This document shows positions 32,542 to 42,182 of a DNA stretch of 62,470 nt, in pieces. Position 1 is the first letter of the stretch. Each line of letters opens with the position of its first letter. Made by a program: the position numbers and the translations under genes. The DNA comes from Syntrophomonas sp. UBA1376 (GTDB lineage: Bacteria; Bacillota; Syntrophomonadia; Syntrophomonadales; Syntrophomonadaceae): assembly GCA_002305535.1 (NCBI GenBank), contig DBRE01000028.1:1-62470 (forward strand), written 5' to 3'. The notes beneath the pieces are model-generated. The model saw only the letters and a program-made list of their open reading frames with translations, was not told the DNA's origin and made no database searches.

Positions 32542-33310
32542 CTATATCCACCGCCCCCAGATAGGCCTCGATGACCTTTTCATTATTTTGTATCTCTTCC
32601 GGGTTGCCTTCTGCAAGAGTCACCCCATAATCCAGTACATAGATCCTCTGGCAAACGCCCATAACTACTTCCATATGATGTTCTATCATAAATACCGTCA
32701 GGTCAAATTCCTGGCGAATACGTTTGACAAACTCCATCAACTCCAAAGATTCCTGGGGATTCATGCCTGCCGCTGGCTCATCCAAAAGCAGCAGTTGGGG
32801 TTCGGTAGCCAAAGCCCGGGCGATCTCCAGGCGGCGTTGCTTTCCGTAAGGCAATGAAGTAGCCTGTTCAAAAGCCACATCGTCTAGTTGCACCTTCTCC
32901 AGTAATTCCAGACATTCCTGGTAATGCTGCTGACGGGCCTTTCCATAGCGGGGCAAACCCAGAATTGCTTCGCTAAGGGTCGCCTTTAACCGTACATGTT
33001 TGGCGATCATAACGTTTTCCAGAACACTCATGGTTTCAAAAAGACGAATATTTTGAAAGGTACGGGCTATACCTCGTTCTGTGATCTGATCCGGCCGCCA
33101 ACCGGTAATATCATCACCGGCGAAAACTACCTTGCCAGTGGTAGGTCGATACACTCCGGTAATAACATTAAAAACCGTAGTTTTTCCCGCCCCATTAGGC
33201 CCGATCAAACCTATGATCTCACCTTCTGAAATGGTTATAGCCAAATCGGAAACGGCTCGCAATCCACCAAATTCCATACTAAGGTGTTCGGTACGTAGTA
33301 ATTCCGCCAT
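32534..33310 (-). CDS. livG: Branched-chain amino acid ABC transporter ATP-binding protein LivG
   Basis: A 258-residue ATPase with Walker A G-P-N-G-A-G-K-T-T and the typical LivG spacing to Walker B L-L-L-D-E-P-A-A-G-M-N. The signature is L-P-Y-G-K-Q-R-R, as usual for LivG rather than L-S-G-G. It overlaps livM by one base and livF by eight. Confidence 0.95.
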   Translation of the reverse strand: MAELLRTEHLSMEFGGLRAVSDLAITISEGEIIGLIGPNGAGKTTVFNVITGVYRPTTGKVVFAGDDITGWRPDQITERGIARTFQNIRLFETMSVLENVMIAKHVRLKATLSEAILGLPRYGKARQQHYQECLELLEKVQLDDVAFEQATSLPYGKQRRLEIARALATEPQLLLLDEPAAGMNPQESLELMEFVKRIRQEFDLTVFMIEHHMEVVMGVCQRIYVLDYGVTLAEGNPEEIQNNEKVIEAYLGAVDIDA

Positions 33311-34380
33311 TAGTTTGCTTCACCCCGTTTCCCCTGGTGGGAAGTCTTAATACCTAACCGATTTAAGACCCAGTTCCAGTTAAATTCATTAGTCCCCATC
33401 AGTCCTCGTCGGTAGAAGAGGATTATCAACAGGAGCCCCAGTGAGAATATAACCATTCTCATTCCCGGTATACCGGATATTTCTAATCCCAGTAGATTCA
33501 TAGGCTGCTCTACGAAACGGAGAACCTCCATGAGGATGGAAAAAATAACTGCCGCAATCACCGATCCACTCAAGCTTCCCATCCCTCCGAGAACGACTAT
33601 CAAAAGAATCTGAAAGGTAAATGTAAAGCGATACATGGTCGGGTCGATGGAGGTGATCAAGAAAGCCATCAGCGCTCCGGCAATTCCAGCAAAAAACGCA
33701 CCAATAGTGAACGACAGGAGTTTATGCTTGAATATATTGATACCCATAGCCTGGGCCGCTATTTCATTGTCGCGAATAGCCTTAAAGGCATAACCCCAGC
33801 TACTGTTGATGATTCTCATTAGAACTATGAGTGTAACTATGGCACAGCCCCAATAAACCAGCAAGCTGTCAACGGAAGGAATGTTCTTTAATCCCAAAGC
33901 CCCATTGGTAATAGGGATCACATTGGTGACTACAATGCGTATTATTTCCGCGAAGCCCAAAGTAGCTATAGCCAGATAATCATCCCGCAAACGCAAGGCC
34001 GGAAATCCGATCATAAATCCAAACAGGGCGGCAATGATTCCGCCTAACAATATGGCCGGCAATATCGGCCACTGCACATTGGCCAGTAGCGGATGGATCG
34101 GTTCCATAAAGTAAATTATTTCTTTGCTAGCTGGTGACATAGTGAGAATACCTGCCACATATGAGCCGATACACATGAACCCGGCATGTCCTAATGAAAA
34201 CATCCCTGTAAATCCGAGGATAAGATTCAGGCTCAAAGCCAGTATGGCATAGATAGCTGCCAGGTTTAAGACCCGGATATAAAAACTGTTCATGGTACCC
34301 TGGGCTATATACAGTGCTCCGAAGGACACGAGCACAACCAGCAGCGTTAATATGAATTTCAACTTCGCGTGCTTGTCCAT
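33310..34380 (-). CDS. livM: Branched-chain amino acid ABC transporter permease LivM
   Basis: A 356-residue permease with about nine hydrophobic spans. The family stretch L-G-F-T-G-M-F-S-L-G-H-A-G-F is near 54-67 and G-G-M-G-S-L-S-G lies in the C-terminal half. It starts at ATG 34380, two bases after livH. Confidence 0.94.
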   Translation of the reverse strand: MDKHAKLKFILTLLVVLVSFGALYIAQGTMNSFYIRVLNLAAIYAILALSLNLILGFTGMFSLGHAGFMCIGSYVAGILTMSPASKEIIYFMEPIHPLLANVQWPILPAILLGGIIAALFGFMIGFPALRLRDDYLAIATLGFAEIIRIVVTNVIPITNGALGLKNIPSVDSLLVYWGCAIVTLIVLMRIINSSWGYAFKAIRDNEIAAQAMGINIFKHKLLSFTIGAFFAGIAGALMAFLITSIDPTMYRFTFTFQILLIVVLGGMGSLSGSVIAAVIFSILMEVLRFVEQPMNLLGLEISGIPGMRMVIFSLGLLLIILFYRRGLMGTNEFNWNWVLNRLGIKTSHQGKRGEAN

Positions 34381-34382
34381 CT

Positions 34383-35276
34383 TTACACCTTCTCTACTAC
34401 GTTTTCACCGAGAATTCCACCCGGTCTGAACAACAGGATCAGAATAAGCACTACAAAGGCAAAGGCGTCTCGATAACCTGACAGTTCTGGCATAAATGCT
34501 ACCAACATAACTTCACAGATCCCCAATATGAAACCACCGATCATTGCTCCGGGAATACTGCCAATACCGCCCATTACTGCAGCAATAAAGCACTTAAGCC
34601 CGGGAAACAGCCCCATGAGTGGATCTACCTGAGGATACTGCATGCTCCACATGATGCCCCCTATGGCTGCCAGAGCCGAACCGACCGCAAAGGTGGCACC
34701 AATAACTTTATTGACATTAACAGCCATCAGACTGGAAGTTTCAAAGTCACGGGAAACAGCTCGCATGGCAATACCCATCTTGGTTTTTTTGACCATAAAG
34801 GTAACCATGAGGAGCAGGATTATGGTAACAACGGGAATAAGTATGGTCAAGGACAGAAACGAAACATTACCTAACTGAATATTCCATACCAGATCATCGG
34901 GACGTGGGAAGGGTTTGGGTCGGGCACCTAAGGCCACAATCCCCAGGTTCTGTAATAAAAACGAAACGCCGATGGCAGATATCAGTACAGATATTCGCGG
35001 AGCGCTGCGCAGCGGACGATAGGCAACCCGTTCAATAGTAACGCCCAGCAATGTAGTAAGCACAATGGCAATGGCAAAGGAAATATACCATGGCAATGTG
35101 AATACCAGCATACCGTAGAAAGCAATGTAAGCAGCCACCATCAACAGATCTGCATGAGCAAAATTTATCAAACGAATGATGCCATATACCATGGTATAGC
35201 CTATGGCTATCAATGCATACAGACTGCCCAAAGTTATGCTGTTGGCAACGTTTTGCAAGAAAATGTCAGGAGACAA
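34383..35276 (-). CDS. livH: Branched-chain amino acid ABC transporter permease LivH
   Basis: A 297-residue permease with the LivH signature I-R-L-I-N-F-A-H-A-D near 34-43 and V-M-G-G-I-G-S-I-P-G in the C-terminal half. It starts at TTG (35276), nine bases from AAGGAG. A hairpin lies between it and the binding-protein gene, allowing more binding protein than permease. Confidence 0.94.
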   Translation of the reverse strand: MSPDIFLQNVANSITLGSLYALIAIGYTMVYGIIRLINFAHADLLMVAAYIAFYGMLVFTLPWYISFAIAIVLTTLLGVTIERVAYRPLRSAPRISVLISAIGVSFLLQNLGIVALGARPKPFPRPDDLVWNIQLGNVSFLSLTILIPVVTIILLLMVTFMVKKTKMGIAMRAVSRDFETSSLMAVNVNKVIGATFAVGSALAAIGGIMWSMQYPQVDPLMGLFPGLKCFIAAVMGGIGSIPGAMIGGFILGICEVMLVAFMPELSGYRDAFAFVVLILILLFRPGGILGENVVEKV

Positions 35277-35342
35277 GCCAACCCACTCCTTGTGTTAAAC
35301 TTCCTAATAAAGCAGGACTTGTAAAAAAGTTGTTTACAAAGA

Positions 35343-35374
35343 CATACTCCCCCTCAAACCCGAAGGGGAGTATG
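35343..35374 (-). terminator. Hairpin between the binding-protein gene and livH
   Basis: CATACTCCCC (35343-35352) pairs perfectly with GGGGAGTATG (35365-35374). The T-rich tail on the minus strand is weak, so it is likely a partial terminator or mRNA stabiliser after the binding-protein gene. Confidence 0.6.
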
Positions 35375-35388
35375 CTTACATTTAATTC

Positions 35389-36570
35389 CTATTTAGGATC
35401 CACTTTGGCTTCGTAGACAAACTGACCATTCTCTACTTTTTTGATAACTGCGGTCTTGGTGGCGTCACCATTGGCATCCAGAGTAATTATGCCGGTAGCT
35501 CCCTCAAATCCGCTAGTTGCAGCTAGTGCATCACGAATAGCCTGGGGATCAGCTGAGTTAGCCCTTTCGATAGCATCCTTAGCTAAAATGTAGGTATCAA
35601 ATCCCAATGCAGCAAAAGCATTGACCTCTTTGTTGGGATACTTCTGGGCAAAGGCTTCCAGGAAAGTTGTGGATACTTCGGTTACCGGTTCTTCAGCGGT
35701 AAAATGAGTGCTGAAGTAGATATCCTGATAGTCCACTACCTGATTCAAGAATTCTTCAGCTTCCCAAGTATCGCCACCCAGGATTGGAACATTGATGCCC
35801 AATTCCCGAGCTTTCGCTACCAGGATTCCACATTCCAGGAAGTTGCCGGGGGCAAATATCACGTCAGGATTCTTGGATTTTACTTCTGTCAATTGAGCAG
35901 AAAAATCCTTATCTCCGGTATTATAATTGAGTTTGGCAACGATGGCTGCATCTCCATTGGTCGCCTTGAAGGCTTTTTCAAAATAGTTGCTCAGTCCCAC
36001 GGAATAATCCTGCTGCACATCCTGGATTATCGCTGCAGTTTTGGCACCTAAAGTTTCAGTAGCATAATTGGACATTACCGTGCCCTGGAAGGGGTCAATG
36101 AAGCAAACACGGAAATAAAAATCATTGTCCAGGGTAACTGCGGGATTAGTGGGGGAGCATCCAATAACCGGAGTGCCTTCGCGTTTGGCGATAGGTCCAC
36201 CAGCCATAGCAAGTGAACTGCCATAACTGCCTATGATCAGGTTGACTTTCTCTTGAGTTATCAATCTTTCCACCGCATTGGCAGCCTCTTGTTTTTCACT
36301 CTTATTATCGACGGTTACGATTTCCACCTTTTTGCCAAGGATTTCAGGATACATTTCCTTAGCCAGTTCAATACCCTCCAGGGTCATTTGTCCACCGGCA
36401 GCATTAACGCCGGTCAGGGGTTCAAACACACCGATCTTTATCACATCAGAATCGGCTGCATCCTGGCCCGCATTTTGATCCTGCGATCCTCCGCATCCGA
36501 CTGCCAGCAGGCTCATTATGAGCACCATGGCAATCAAAACAACATAGTTCCTCCTCTTCAAACCCAACAA
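35389..36570 (-). CDS. livJ: Branched-chain amino acid ABC transporter substrate-binding lipoprotein
   Basis: A 393-residue extracytoplasmic binding protein of the Leu/Ile/Val-binding family (periplasmic-binding fold type I). The lipobox L-A-V-G-C at about 22-26 predicts a membrane-anchored lipoprotein after signal peptidase II cleavage. It starts at TTG (36570), eight bases from GGGAGG. The ligand is not certain; this family also binds other amino acids, amides or short acids. It is the first gene of the transporter operon. Confidence 0.93.
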   Translation of the reverse strand: MLGLKRRNYVVLIAMVLIMSLLAVGCGGSQDQNAGQDAADSDVIKIGVFEPLTGVNAAGGQMTLEGIELAKEMYPEILGKKVEIVTVDNKSEKQEAANAVERLITQEKVNLIIGSYGSSLAMAGGPIAKREGTPVIGCSPTNPAVTLDNDFYFRVCFIDPFQGTVMSNYATETLGAKTAAIIQDVQQDYSVGLSNYFEKAFKATNGDAAIVAKLNYNTGDKDFSAQLTEVKSKNPDVIFAPGNFLECGILVAKARELGINVPILGGDTWEAEEFLNQVVDYQDIYFSTHFTAEEPVTEVSTTFLEAFAQKYPNKEVNAFAALGFDTYILAKDAIERANSADPQAIRDALAATSGFEGATGIITLDANGDATKTAVIKKVENGQFVYEAKVDPK

Positions 36571-36669
36571 AAGTTCCGCCTCCCTTTTTCACCTAAATTA
36601 TTGCTGTGCTAAACACTAGGCAATTGCTTTTCTAATTGTACCGCTATGCTTATCCGAATGACAAGAAGA

Positions 36670-36706
36670 AACACCCGGTAACAAAATCAACCAGTTACCG
36701 GGTGTT
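36670..36706. terminator. Terminator containing the stop codon of the second DAHP synthase
   Basis: AACACCCGGTAAC and GTTACCGGGTGTT form a perfect thirteen-base stem. The TAA stop of the gene lies inside the stem. T-rich tails occur on both sides, so it may work in both directions. Confidence 0.9.
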
Positions 36707-37546
36707 AATCTTTTTATTTTCCAGATCAGCAAGTCGGCTGATCTGGTCAACCATTTTTATAAAGTTATCCCTGGTCAGAGACTGTTTCCCATCTGACAAA
36801 GCCTGATCCGGATCCTGATGAACCTCGACCATGACTCCATCCGCCCCTGCTGCCACAGCTGCTTTTGCCACAGGAATCACCATGTCCCACTTACCGGTAG
36901 CATGACTGGGGTCGACCAGCACAGGCAGATGGGATAGTTTCTTAATTAAGGCTACCGCGCCAATATCCACTGTATTACGGGTATATGGTTCAAAAGTGCG
37001 GATGCCCCGCTCACATAGTATCACCTGAGGATTGCCCTGGGCTAAAATATATTCCGCAGCCAGTAGCCACTCCTCGATGGTTGCTGAAAAACCTCGCTTG
37101 AGAAGTATAGGGGTACCCACCTGTCCCAGCTCATCCAAAAGGGCATAGTTTTGCATATTGCGGCTGCCCACTTGCAGGATGTCAACTTCACCCACCAAAT
37201 GATCCAGGTCGCGGACATCCATAACCTCGGTTATTATTGGCAAACCGGTAGCTGCCCGGGCATCTTTCATTATTTCCAGACCTTCTTTTCCCAAACCACG
37301 GAAGGAATAGGGTGAGGTTCGCGGCTTGAACAGACCCCCTCGCAGCAGGTGCGCACCGGATTTGGCCAAAAATTGGGCAAGAGTCACGTAGTCATCCCGG
37401 TTTTCGACAGCACATGGCCCGGCTATGACAGTACAGTATCCCTCGCCAATGTTGATCGATTCCCTTGGGCCCGTGACCCGAACAATAGTATCCTCATTTT
37501 TAGTTTCTCTGGATGCCAATCGAAAAGGTTTCATCTCTTTCACCAT
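36695..37546 (-). CDS. DAHP synthase without regulatory domain
   Basis: A 283-residue paralogue of the 29923-30939 enzyme that lacks its ferredoxin-like regulatory domain, so feedback inhibition by the usual route is not expected. The catalytic motifs A-G-P-C-A-V-E, K-P-R-T-S-P-Y and D-P-S-H-A-T are intact. The start may be ATG 37546 or ATG 37534; neither has a strong ribosome site. It is monocistronic with its own terminator. It could serve a different demand for chorismate, or have another ligand for control. Confidence 0.92.
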   Translation of the reverse strand: MVKEMKPFRLASRETKNEDTIVRVTGPRESINIGEGYCTVIAGPCAVENRDDYVTLAQFLAKSGAHLLRGGLFKPRTSPYSFRGLGKEGLEIMKDARAATGLPIITEVMDVRDLDHLVGEVDILQVGSRNMQNYALLDELGQVGTPILLKRGFSATIEEWLLAAEYILAQGNPQVILCERGIRTFEPYTRNTVDIGAVALIKKLSHLPVLVDPSHATGKWDMVIPVAKAAVAAGADGVMVEVHQDPDQALSDGKQSLTRDNFIKMVDQISRLADLENKKINTR

Positions 37547-37820
37547 AAAACCATTCTATAACACCTGGTACAACAATTTCACTCATTTTATAGATTCTAC
37601 TCTCATTATTATGAACCTAGAGGGAGTCACTAATCAATCTATTCTGTTTATTTATCGCTATTCTTCCTCCATTAGACAAGAAATAGCAGGGATAGTCCAA
37701 AATATATAGAATTGTTTATATTGTTTGACCAGTAGTTTATAGGGCATATGGTTTTCTGCCAAAGGGGGATGGCAGTATAATTGATCCTAATTGTTGATTT
37801 ATACTGAAGGGGTGAAAAGG

Positions 37821-39173
37821 TTGAACTTCAAGGAGATGTATAAGCAGAAACTGATGACTGCCCAACAGGCTGTCAAGATGGTAAAGAACGGTACTGAAGT
37901 CTGGATCGGCATAGCGGTTCCGGTGCCACTAGCTCTGGTAGATGCGCTGGTGGACAGAGAGCCTGAGGTGGAGGATATCACTATCAACCATATCGTCGAT
38001 ATCTATCCCCAGAATACCTGGGTCAAGCTTAATCGTGCCACTAATATCAAGGTTGACTGCGGGTATCCAACTTCCAGCCGTGACCGGGTAGTCAGTGGAG
38101 ATTTCACCATGACTCCCAACCGTTTCTATGAGCTTCCCAAGATATACACTGATGAGAACTATCGGCCTATGCATGTGGCAATGCTGATGGTGACACCCAT
38201 GGATAAACATGGCTACTTTTGTTTGGGTCTGGGTGCCGATGCGACTCTGCCCATTGCTCAGAATGCTGCCCGTCGGCGTCGCGAGGGTGATGATCGTTAT
38301 GTGGTATTGGCCCAGGTAAATAATCAAGTCCCTCGTAGCCGAGGAGTCAACTATATTCACATTTCTGAAATAGATGCTATCGTAGAACAAGATCAAGACT
38401 TGGCGGTTTTGCCTGAAACCACCACCATTTCTGAGGAGGAAATGACTATCGGCCGATACTGTGCTGAATTCGTCAAAGACGGCTCCACTATTCAGCTGGG
38501 CATCGGCAGTATCCCCAATGCAGTGGCTCAGGCTTTTCTTGATACCCATGTGCAAGATCTCGGTATTCACTCCGAGATGGCCTGTGACACCATGAAAGAT
38601 CTCTGGGATGCAGGTATTGTCACCAATCGCCGCAAGACTTTTATGCCCTACCGCTCCATATTCACCTTTGCGATGGGTTCCCGCAAGTTATACGACTGGT
38701 TGGATGATAATCCGGGCATTGAATTCCACCCGGTAGATTTTGTTAATAACCCACACATCATAGGCAAAAATGATAATCTAGTTTCAATTAATGCTTGTTT
38801 ACAGGTGGATTTGACCGGGCAAATCTGTTCAGAATCCATGGGCTGGAAACAGTACACTCATCCGGGCGGACAGGTGGATTTCGTTAATGGAGCTTTTCAG
38901 TCCCGAGGAGGGGTCTCGATTATCGCTACCCAGTCAACTGCCCAGCCCAGATCAGGTGGAGGACAATTGATCTCCAAAATCGCTCCGCAAATAACTCCGG
39001 GAGGAATCATAACCACACCCCGTTCCAGTGCCGATTATGTAATAACTGAATACGGGGTAGCTAAGATCAAAGGCCAGTCAGTGCGCCAGCGGGTTCGTAA
39101 CCTGATCGCCATCACTCATCCCCAATTCCGCGACGAGCTGGAATGGGAGGCACGGCAGCGTAATTTGATATGA
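37821..39173 (+). CDS. Acetyl-CoA hydrolase/transferase-type CoA-transferase
   Basis: A 450-residue CoA-transferase of the 4-hydroxybutyrate or butyryl-CoA:acetate transferase type (class I-like fold, two domains). The G-I-G-S-I-P-N-A-V CoA-binding loop is near 227-235 and the nucleophilic glutamate is E252 in I-H-S-E-M. It starts at TTG 37821 after GGGGTG; an earlier ATG at 37791 has no ribosome site. A TATAAT hexamer at 37776-37781 could be its -10 box. It could move CoA between acetate and a longer acyl-CoA in fatty-acid oxidation. The gene is monocistronic and on the plus strand. Confidence 0.92.
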   Translation: MNFKEMYKQKLMTAQQAVKMVKNGTEVWIGIAVPVPLALVDALVDREPEVEDITINHIVDIYPQNTWVKLNRATNIKVDCGYPTSSRDRVVSGDFTMTPNRFYELPKIYTDENYRPMHVAMLMVTPMDKHGYFCLGLGADATLPIAQNAARRRREGDDRYVVLAQVNNQVPRSRGVNYIHISEIDAIVEQDQDLAVLPETTTISEEEMTIGRYCAEFVKDGSTIQLGIGSIPNAVAQAFLDTHVQDLGIHSEMACDTMKDLWDAGIVTNRRKTFMPYRSIFTFAMGSRKLYDWLDDNPGIEFHPVDFVNNPHIIGKNDNLVSINACLQVDLTGQICSESMGWKQYTHPGGQVDFVNGAFQSRGGVSIIATQSTAQPRSGGGQLISKIAPQITPGGIITTPRSSADYVITEYGVAKIKGQSVRQRVRNLIAITHPQFRDELEWEARQRNLI

Positions 39174-39208
39174 TAGAAAACCCATAGCTACCTAATACAA
39201 AAATATGA

Positions 39209-39243
39209 TTAGCCCCGTGTCTGAAAAACGCGGGGCTAATTTT
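39209..39243 (+). terminator. Rho-independent terminator of the CoA-transferase gene
   Basis: TTAGCCCCG and CGGGGCTAA form a nine-base stem followed by a T-run. It lies between converging genes. Confidence 0.88.
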
Positions 39244-39272
39244 ACATCACTACATGGTTAGGCGCAAGCAGT

Positions 39273-39602
39273 CTACTTTCTTAAATAGTCATGGTTAATG
39301 CCGGCTACTTTATCCAAGGATAGTACAAAAGCAATCCCCTTATTAGGCTTATTCAAATCCGCCTCTTTGAGTATGTTTTCCAGTACTACCTGACTGATAT
39401 CAGAAGGGATCAACGTTAGAACGATCTCTTTTTCCGGTTCAATAACTATTCCAAATAGCTTGGCTTTTTCGTGCACACCGCTACCACGGCCATGCAAAAT
39501 AGTTCCGCCTTCTGCACCGGCCTTCTTGGCTGCTTCCATAACCTTTTCTGCCCGACCTTTGTTCACAATCGTAACAATCAGATCATAGGCTATGCCTTCC
39601 AT
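39273..39602 (-). CDS. PII-like signalling protein
   Basis: A 109-residue member of the PII superfamily of trimeric sensors with a nucleotide-binding cleft. The N-terminal strand (L-I-V-T-I-V) and the following G-R-A-E-K fit. The T-loop region is short and contains H-G-R-G-S-G-V. The uridylylation tyrosine of GlnB is not seen at its place. It follows two DUF1538 membrane-protein genes and probably regulates them. A GGGAGG site precedes the ATG. Confidence 0.82.
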   Translation of the reverse strand: MEGIAYDLIVTIVNKGRAEKVMEAAKKAGAEGGTILHGRGSGVHEKAKLFGIVIEPEKEIVLTLIPSDISQVVLENILKEADLNKPNKGIAFVLSLDKVAGINHDYLRK

Positions 39603-39653
39603 GAAGTATCCTCCCTCATTCTAATTATTAATTATATTTCTGGGCTCATTGTA

Positions 39654-40403
39654 TCAAGTTTTTGAATTCTCCTCATCATAAATTTTGGATAATTTACTAT
39701 AGATTACCCCCAACGTCAATATCGTCAATATGGGTGCCAAAGCCACCAAGGATACCATTCCAAATCCCTGTAGTACCGGATCTCTGCCTTCAATGGCGGT
39801 AGCAACTCCGATGGTCATCGCCATTATGAAAGATACCGTCATGGGACCAGTGGCTACCCCTCCCGAATCGAAAGCGATGGAAATAAACTGTTCACTACAA
39901 TAGCGCATCATTAGGAAGGCTACTATATAGCCCGGAATCAATATATAGGCCAATGGTATGCCATATAATACCCTGGCCATGGCCAGTGCCACTGCGAAGG
40001 CAACTCCTATGGCCATACAATAGAGCAATACTGGCCCGGGGATAGATCCGCTGGTGACCTTGTCCACCTCGTCGATCATGACATGTACGGCCGGTTCGGC
40101 CAGTATGGCAACAAACCCTATAACAAATCCTATCGGTATAAGGATCCAGTTATAGGATAATTCGCTGAGCATAATACCCATTTTTTGGCCAGCGGGAATA
40201 AAGCCTGCATACACTCCCTGCAGGAACAGGGCAATGCCGAAAAAGGTAAGTATGAATCCCTTAACTACATCGGAGAATTTTGGGCCCGGTAAATGAAAGA
40301 TAAAAAACTGGAAAAAGCAAACTATTATGAACAGAGGGCCCAGAGCCAAAGCCACTTCTTTAAGGGTGGTAGTAAAACCACTAAACAAGCTGAGTATAAT
40401 CAA
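39654..40403 (-). CDS. DUF1538 membrane protein, second half
   Basis: A 249-residue polytopic membrane protein of DUF1538. It shares the family core D-S-G-G-V-A-T-G-P-M-T-V and an E-P-A-V-H-V segment with the protein encoded just upstream. The two look like the two halves of a full-length DUF1538 protein, split into separate genes that overlap by four bases. The family is a predicted transporter of unknown substrate, often linked to a PII-like gene, as here. Confidence 0.85.
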   Translation of the reverse strand: MIILSLFSGFTTTLKEVALALGPLFIIVCFFQFFIFHLPGPKFSDVVKGFILTFFGIALFLQGVYAGFIPAGQKMGIMLSELSYNWILIPIGFVIGFVAILAEPAVHVMIDEVDKVTSGSIPGPVLLYCMAIGVAFAVALAMARVLYGIPLAYILIPGYIVAFLMMRYCSEQFISIAFDSGGVATGPMTVSFIMAMTIGVATAIEGRDPVLQGFGMVSLVALAPILTILTLGVIYSKLSKIYDEENSKT

Positions 40404-41080
40404 CCGAACAAAACCCCCAACAGCAGCACAGCCAGGATAGGACCTACTGAAGCCAGTCCAACAAAGCCGAAGCTATCTCTTTTTCCACCAAAAGTCGAGG
40501 CCACTCCAACCCCTAGAGCCAAAATAAAGGGAACCGTCATAGGGCCGGTAGTTACTCCGCCGGAATCTAAGGCAACCGGGATATAACTATCAGGAGTAAA
40601 TAATGCTAATAGAAGAACTAAAACGTAGCTTGCTATTATCAAGTATTTTATGGACCATCCTTTTATCAGTTTTAACAAAGCTAAGGCTATATAAACCGCC
40701 ACGCCGATCCCAACCGCTGAGATCAAAATCAATTTTGGTACTGCTCCCTGGGATGCCTGGCTAAACTGCATGGCCAAAACCTGCACATCTGGTTCGGCTA
40801 CTGTTACAGAAAAACCCAGCAAGAGGCCAAACAGTATTACTATACTCAGCTTGCCGGTTTGGGGTAAATATTCGCCGATCATTTTCCCTATGGGGACGAT
40901 GCCTATTTTGGTTCCTAGAAAGAAAAGTATTAATCCTATACATACTAAGACTGCTCCACCGGCAAAACGAGCAAAATCCTCATAGGACATTCTTAAGGCA
41001 ATCTGAATAATCACTACCACTAGTGTAATAGGCAGAATAGAATAAGCTACTTCAATTAATGTGTTTTTAAGGCTACTCAT
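40400..41080 (-). CDS. DUF1538 membrane protein, first half
   Basis: A 226-residue polytopic membrane protein that is homologous to the downstream gene (D-S-G-G-V-T-T-G-P-M-T-V and E-P-D-V-Q-V-L). The start ATG 41080 follows GGGGGG. It is the first gene of a three-gene set with its partner half and a PII-like protein. Confidence 0.85.
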   Translation of the reverse strand: MSSLKNTLIEVAYSILPITLVVVIIQIALRMSYEDFARFAGGAVLVCIGLILFFLGTKIGIVPIGKMIGEYLPQTGKLSIVILFGLLLGFSVTVAEPDVQVLAMQFSQASQGAVPKLILISAVGIGVAVYIALALLKLIKGWSIKYLIIASYVLVLLLALFTPDSYIPVALDSGGVTTGPMTVPFILALGVGVASTFGGKRDSFGFVGLASVGPILAVLLLGVLFG

Positions 41081-41321
41081 AAGCCCCCCTATTTTGTTCC
41101 GTCTAACAACTATTCGGTGAAAATCACGGTCTGACAGAGTGGACTTTGAAAGACTACGGGTTTTCCCCGACTTTTTTAGTTTACATTACTATTGGCTGAA
41201 AATGCAAATATATGTAATATTGGGCCAATTATAGCTCTGTTTCTTTTGTCTTGATAAAATATGATAAAATGAAGTGTCTTGTCGGCTTAGTCAGCTTAGT
41301 AATCATCACGAGGAGGATCAT

Positions 41322-42158
41322 ATGCAGCAGCCTATTGTAATCGGTATTTGTCAGATGCAAGTCGGAGACGATAAATCACTCAACCTGCGCAAAGCGGAAC
41401 AAATGGTGCAGATAGCTGCCGAACAAGGAGCCAATCTGGTCGTTTTGCCGGAAGTATTCCATGCTCCTTATGAACCGGCTGGATTTAAGTATTATGCCGA
41501 GACATTTCCGGGATCTTCCACCGAAATGTTGTCCCGGGCAGCGGCCCGTTATAACATCTGCCTGGTGGGTGGCTCTATCATAGAAACGGACACCGCAGGA
41601 AGACTCTTTAACACCAGCTATGTATTTGGTGGCAATGGGGAATTATTAGGAAAACACCGTAAGGTTCATCTGTTTGATGTGGATGGTGTTATTACCTTTA
41701 AGGAATCAGAAGTGATCACCCCGGGAAATGACCTAACCTTGATAGACTATCAGGGTCTTCGTTTTGGCGTTATGATCTGCTATGACATCCGTTTTCCGGA
41801 ATGGAGTAGAGCGGCTGCTCTGGAAGGTGCTCAATTAGTAGTGGTTCCCGGAGCTTTTAATATGTCATCCGGGCCTTCTTTCTGGGAATTAATGATGAGA
41901 ACCAGAGCGGTGGACAATCAGGTGTACATAGCAGCGGCATCACCAGCCCGTAATTTGACAGCTTCTTACCATGCCTGGGGCCATTCCATGGTCGTAGACC
42001 CCTGGGGCAAGATTTTGACCGAGGCTGATAACGGAGAAGAAGTGATCACCGCTGCTTTCGATCCTACTTATATGGAAAAAGTCCGCCGAGATATGCCCTT
42101 GCTTAAACATCGCCGTGGCGATCTTTATGAGTTGAAGTATTCCCGAGCTGAAAAATGA
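41322..42158 (+). CDS. Carbon-nitrogen hydrolase, omega-amidase (Nit2) type
   Basis: A 278-residue nitrilase-superfamily amidase. The catalytic triad is E44 (L-P-E-V-F), K114 (K-H-R-K-V-H-L-F-D) and C153 (I-C-Y-D-I-R-F-P-E). The H-L-F-D and D-I-R-F-P-E blocks point to the omega-amidase branch that hydrolyses 2-oxoglutaramate or 2-oxosuccinamate. The ATG at 41322 has GAGGAGG six bases upstream. It is followed closely by yjbQ. Confidence 0.9.
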   Translation: MQQPIVIGICQMQVGDDKSLNLRKAEQMVQIAAEQGANLVVLPEVFHAPYEPAGFKYYAETFPGSSTEMLSRAAARYNICLVGGSIIETDTAGRLFNTSYVFGGNGELLGKHRKVHLFDVDGVITFKESEVITPGNDLTLIDYQGLRFGVMICYDIRFPEWSRAAALEGAQLVVVPGAFNMSSGPSFWELMMRTRAVDNQVYIAAASPARNLTASYHAWGHSMVVDPWGKILTEADNGEEVITAAFDPTYMEKVRRDMPLLKHRRGDLYELKYSRAEK

Positions 42159-42182
42159 TTTGTATGGTAAGGGGGTGAACTA

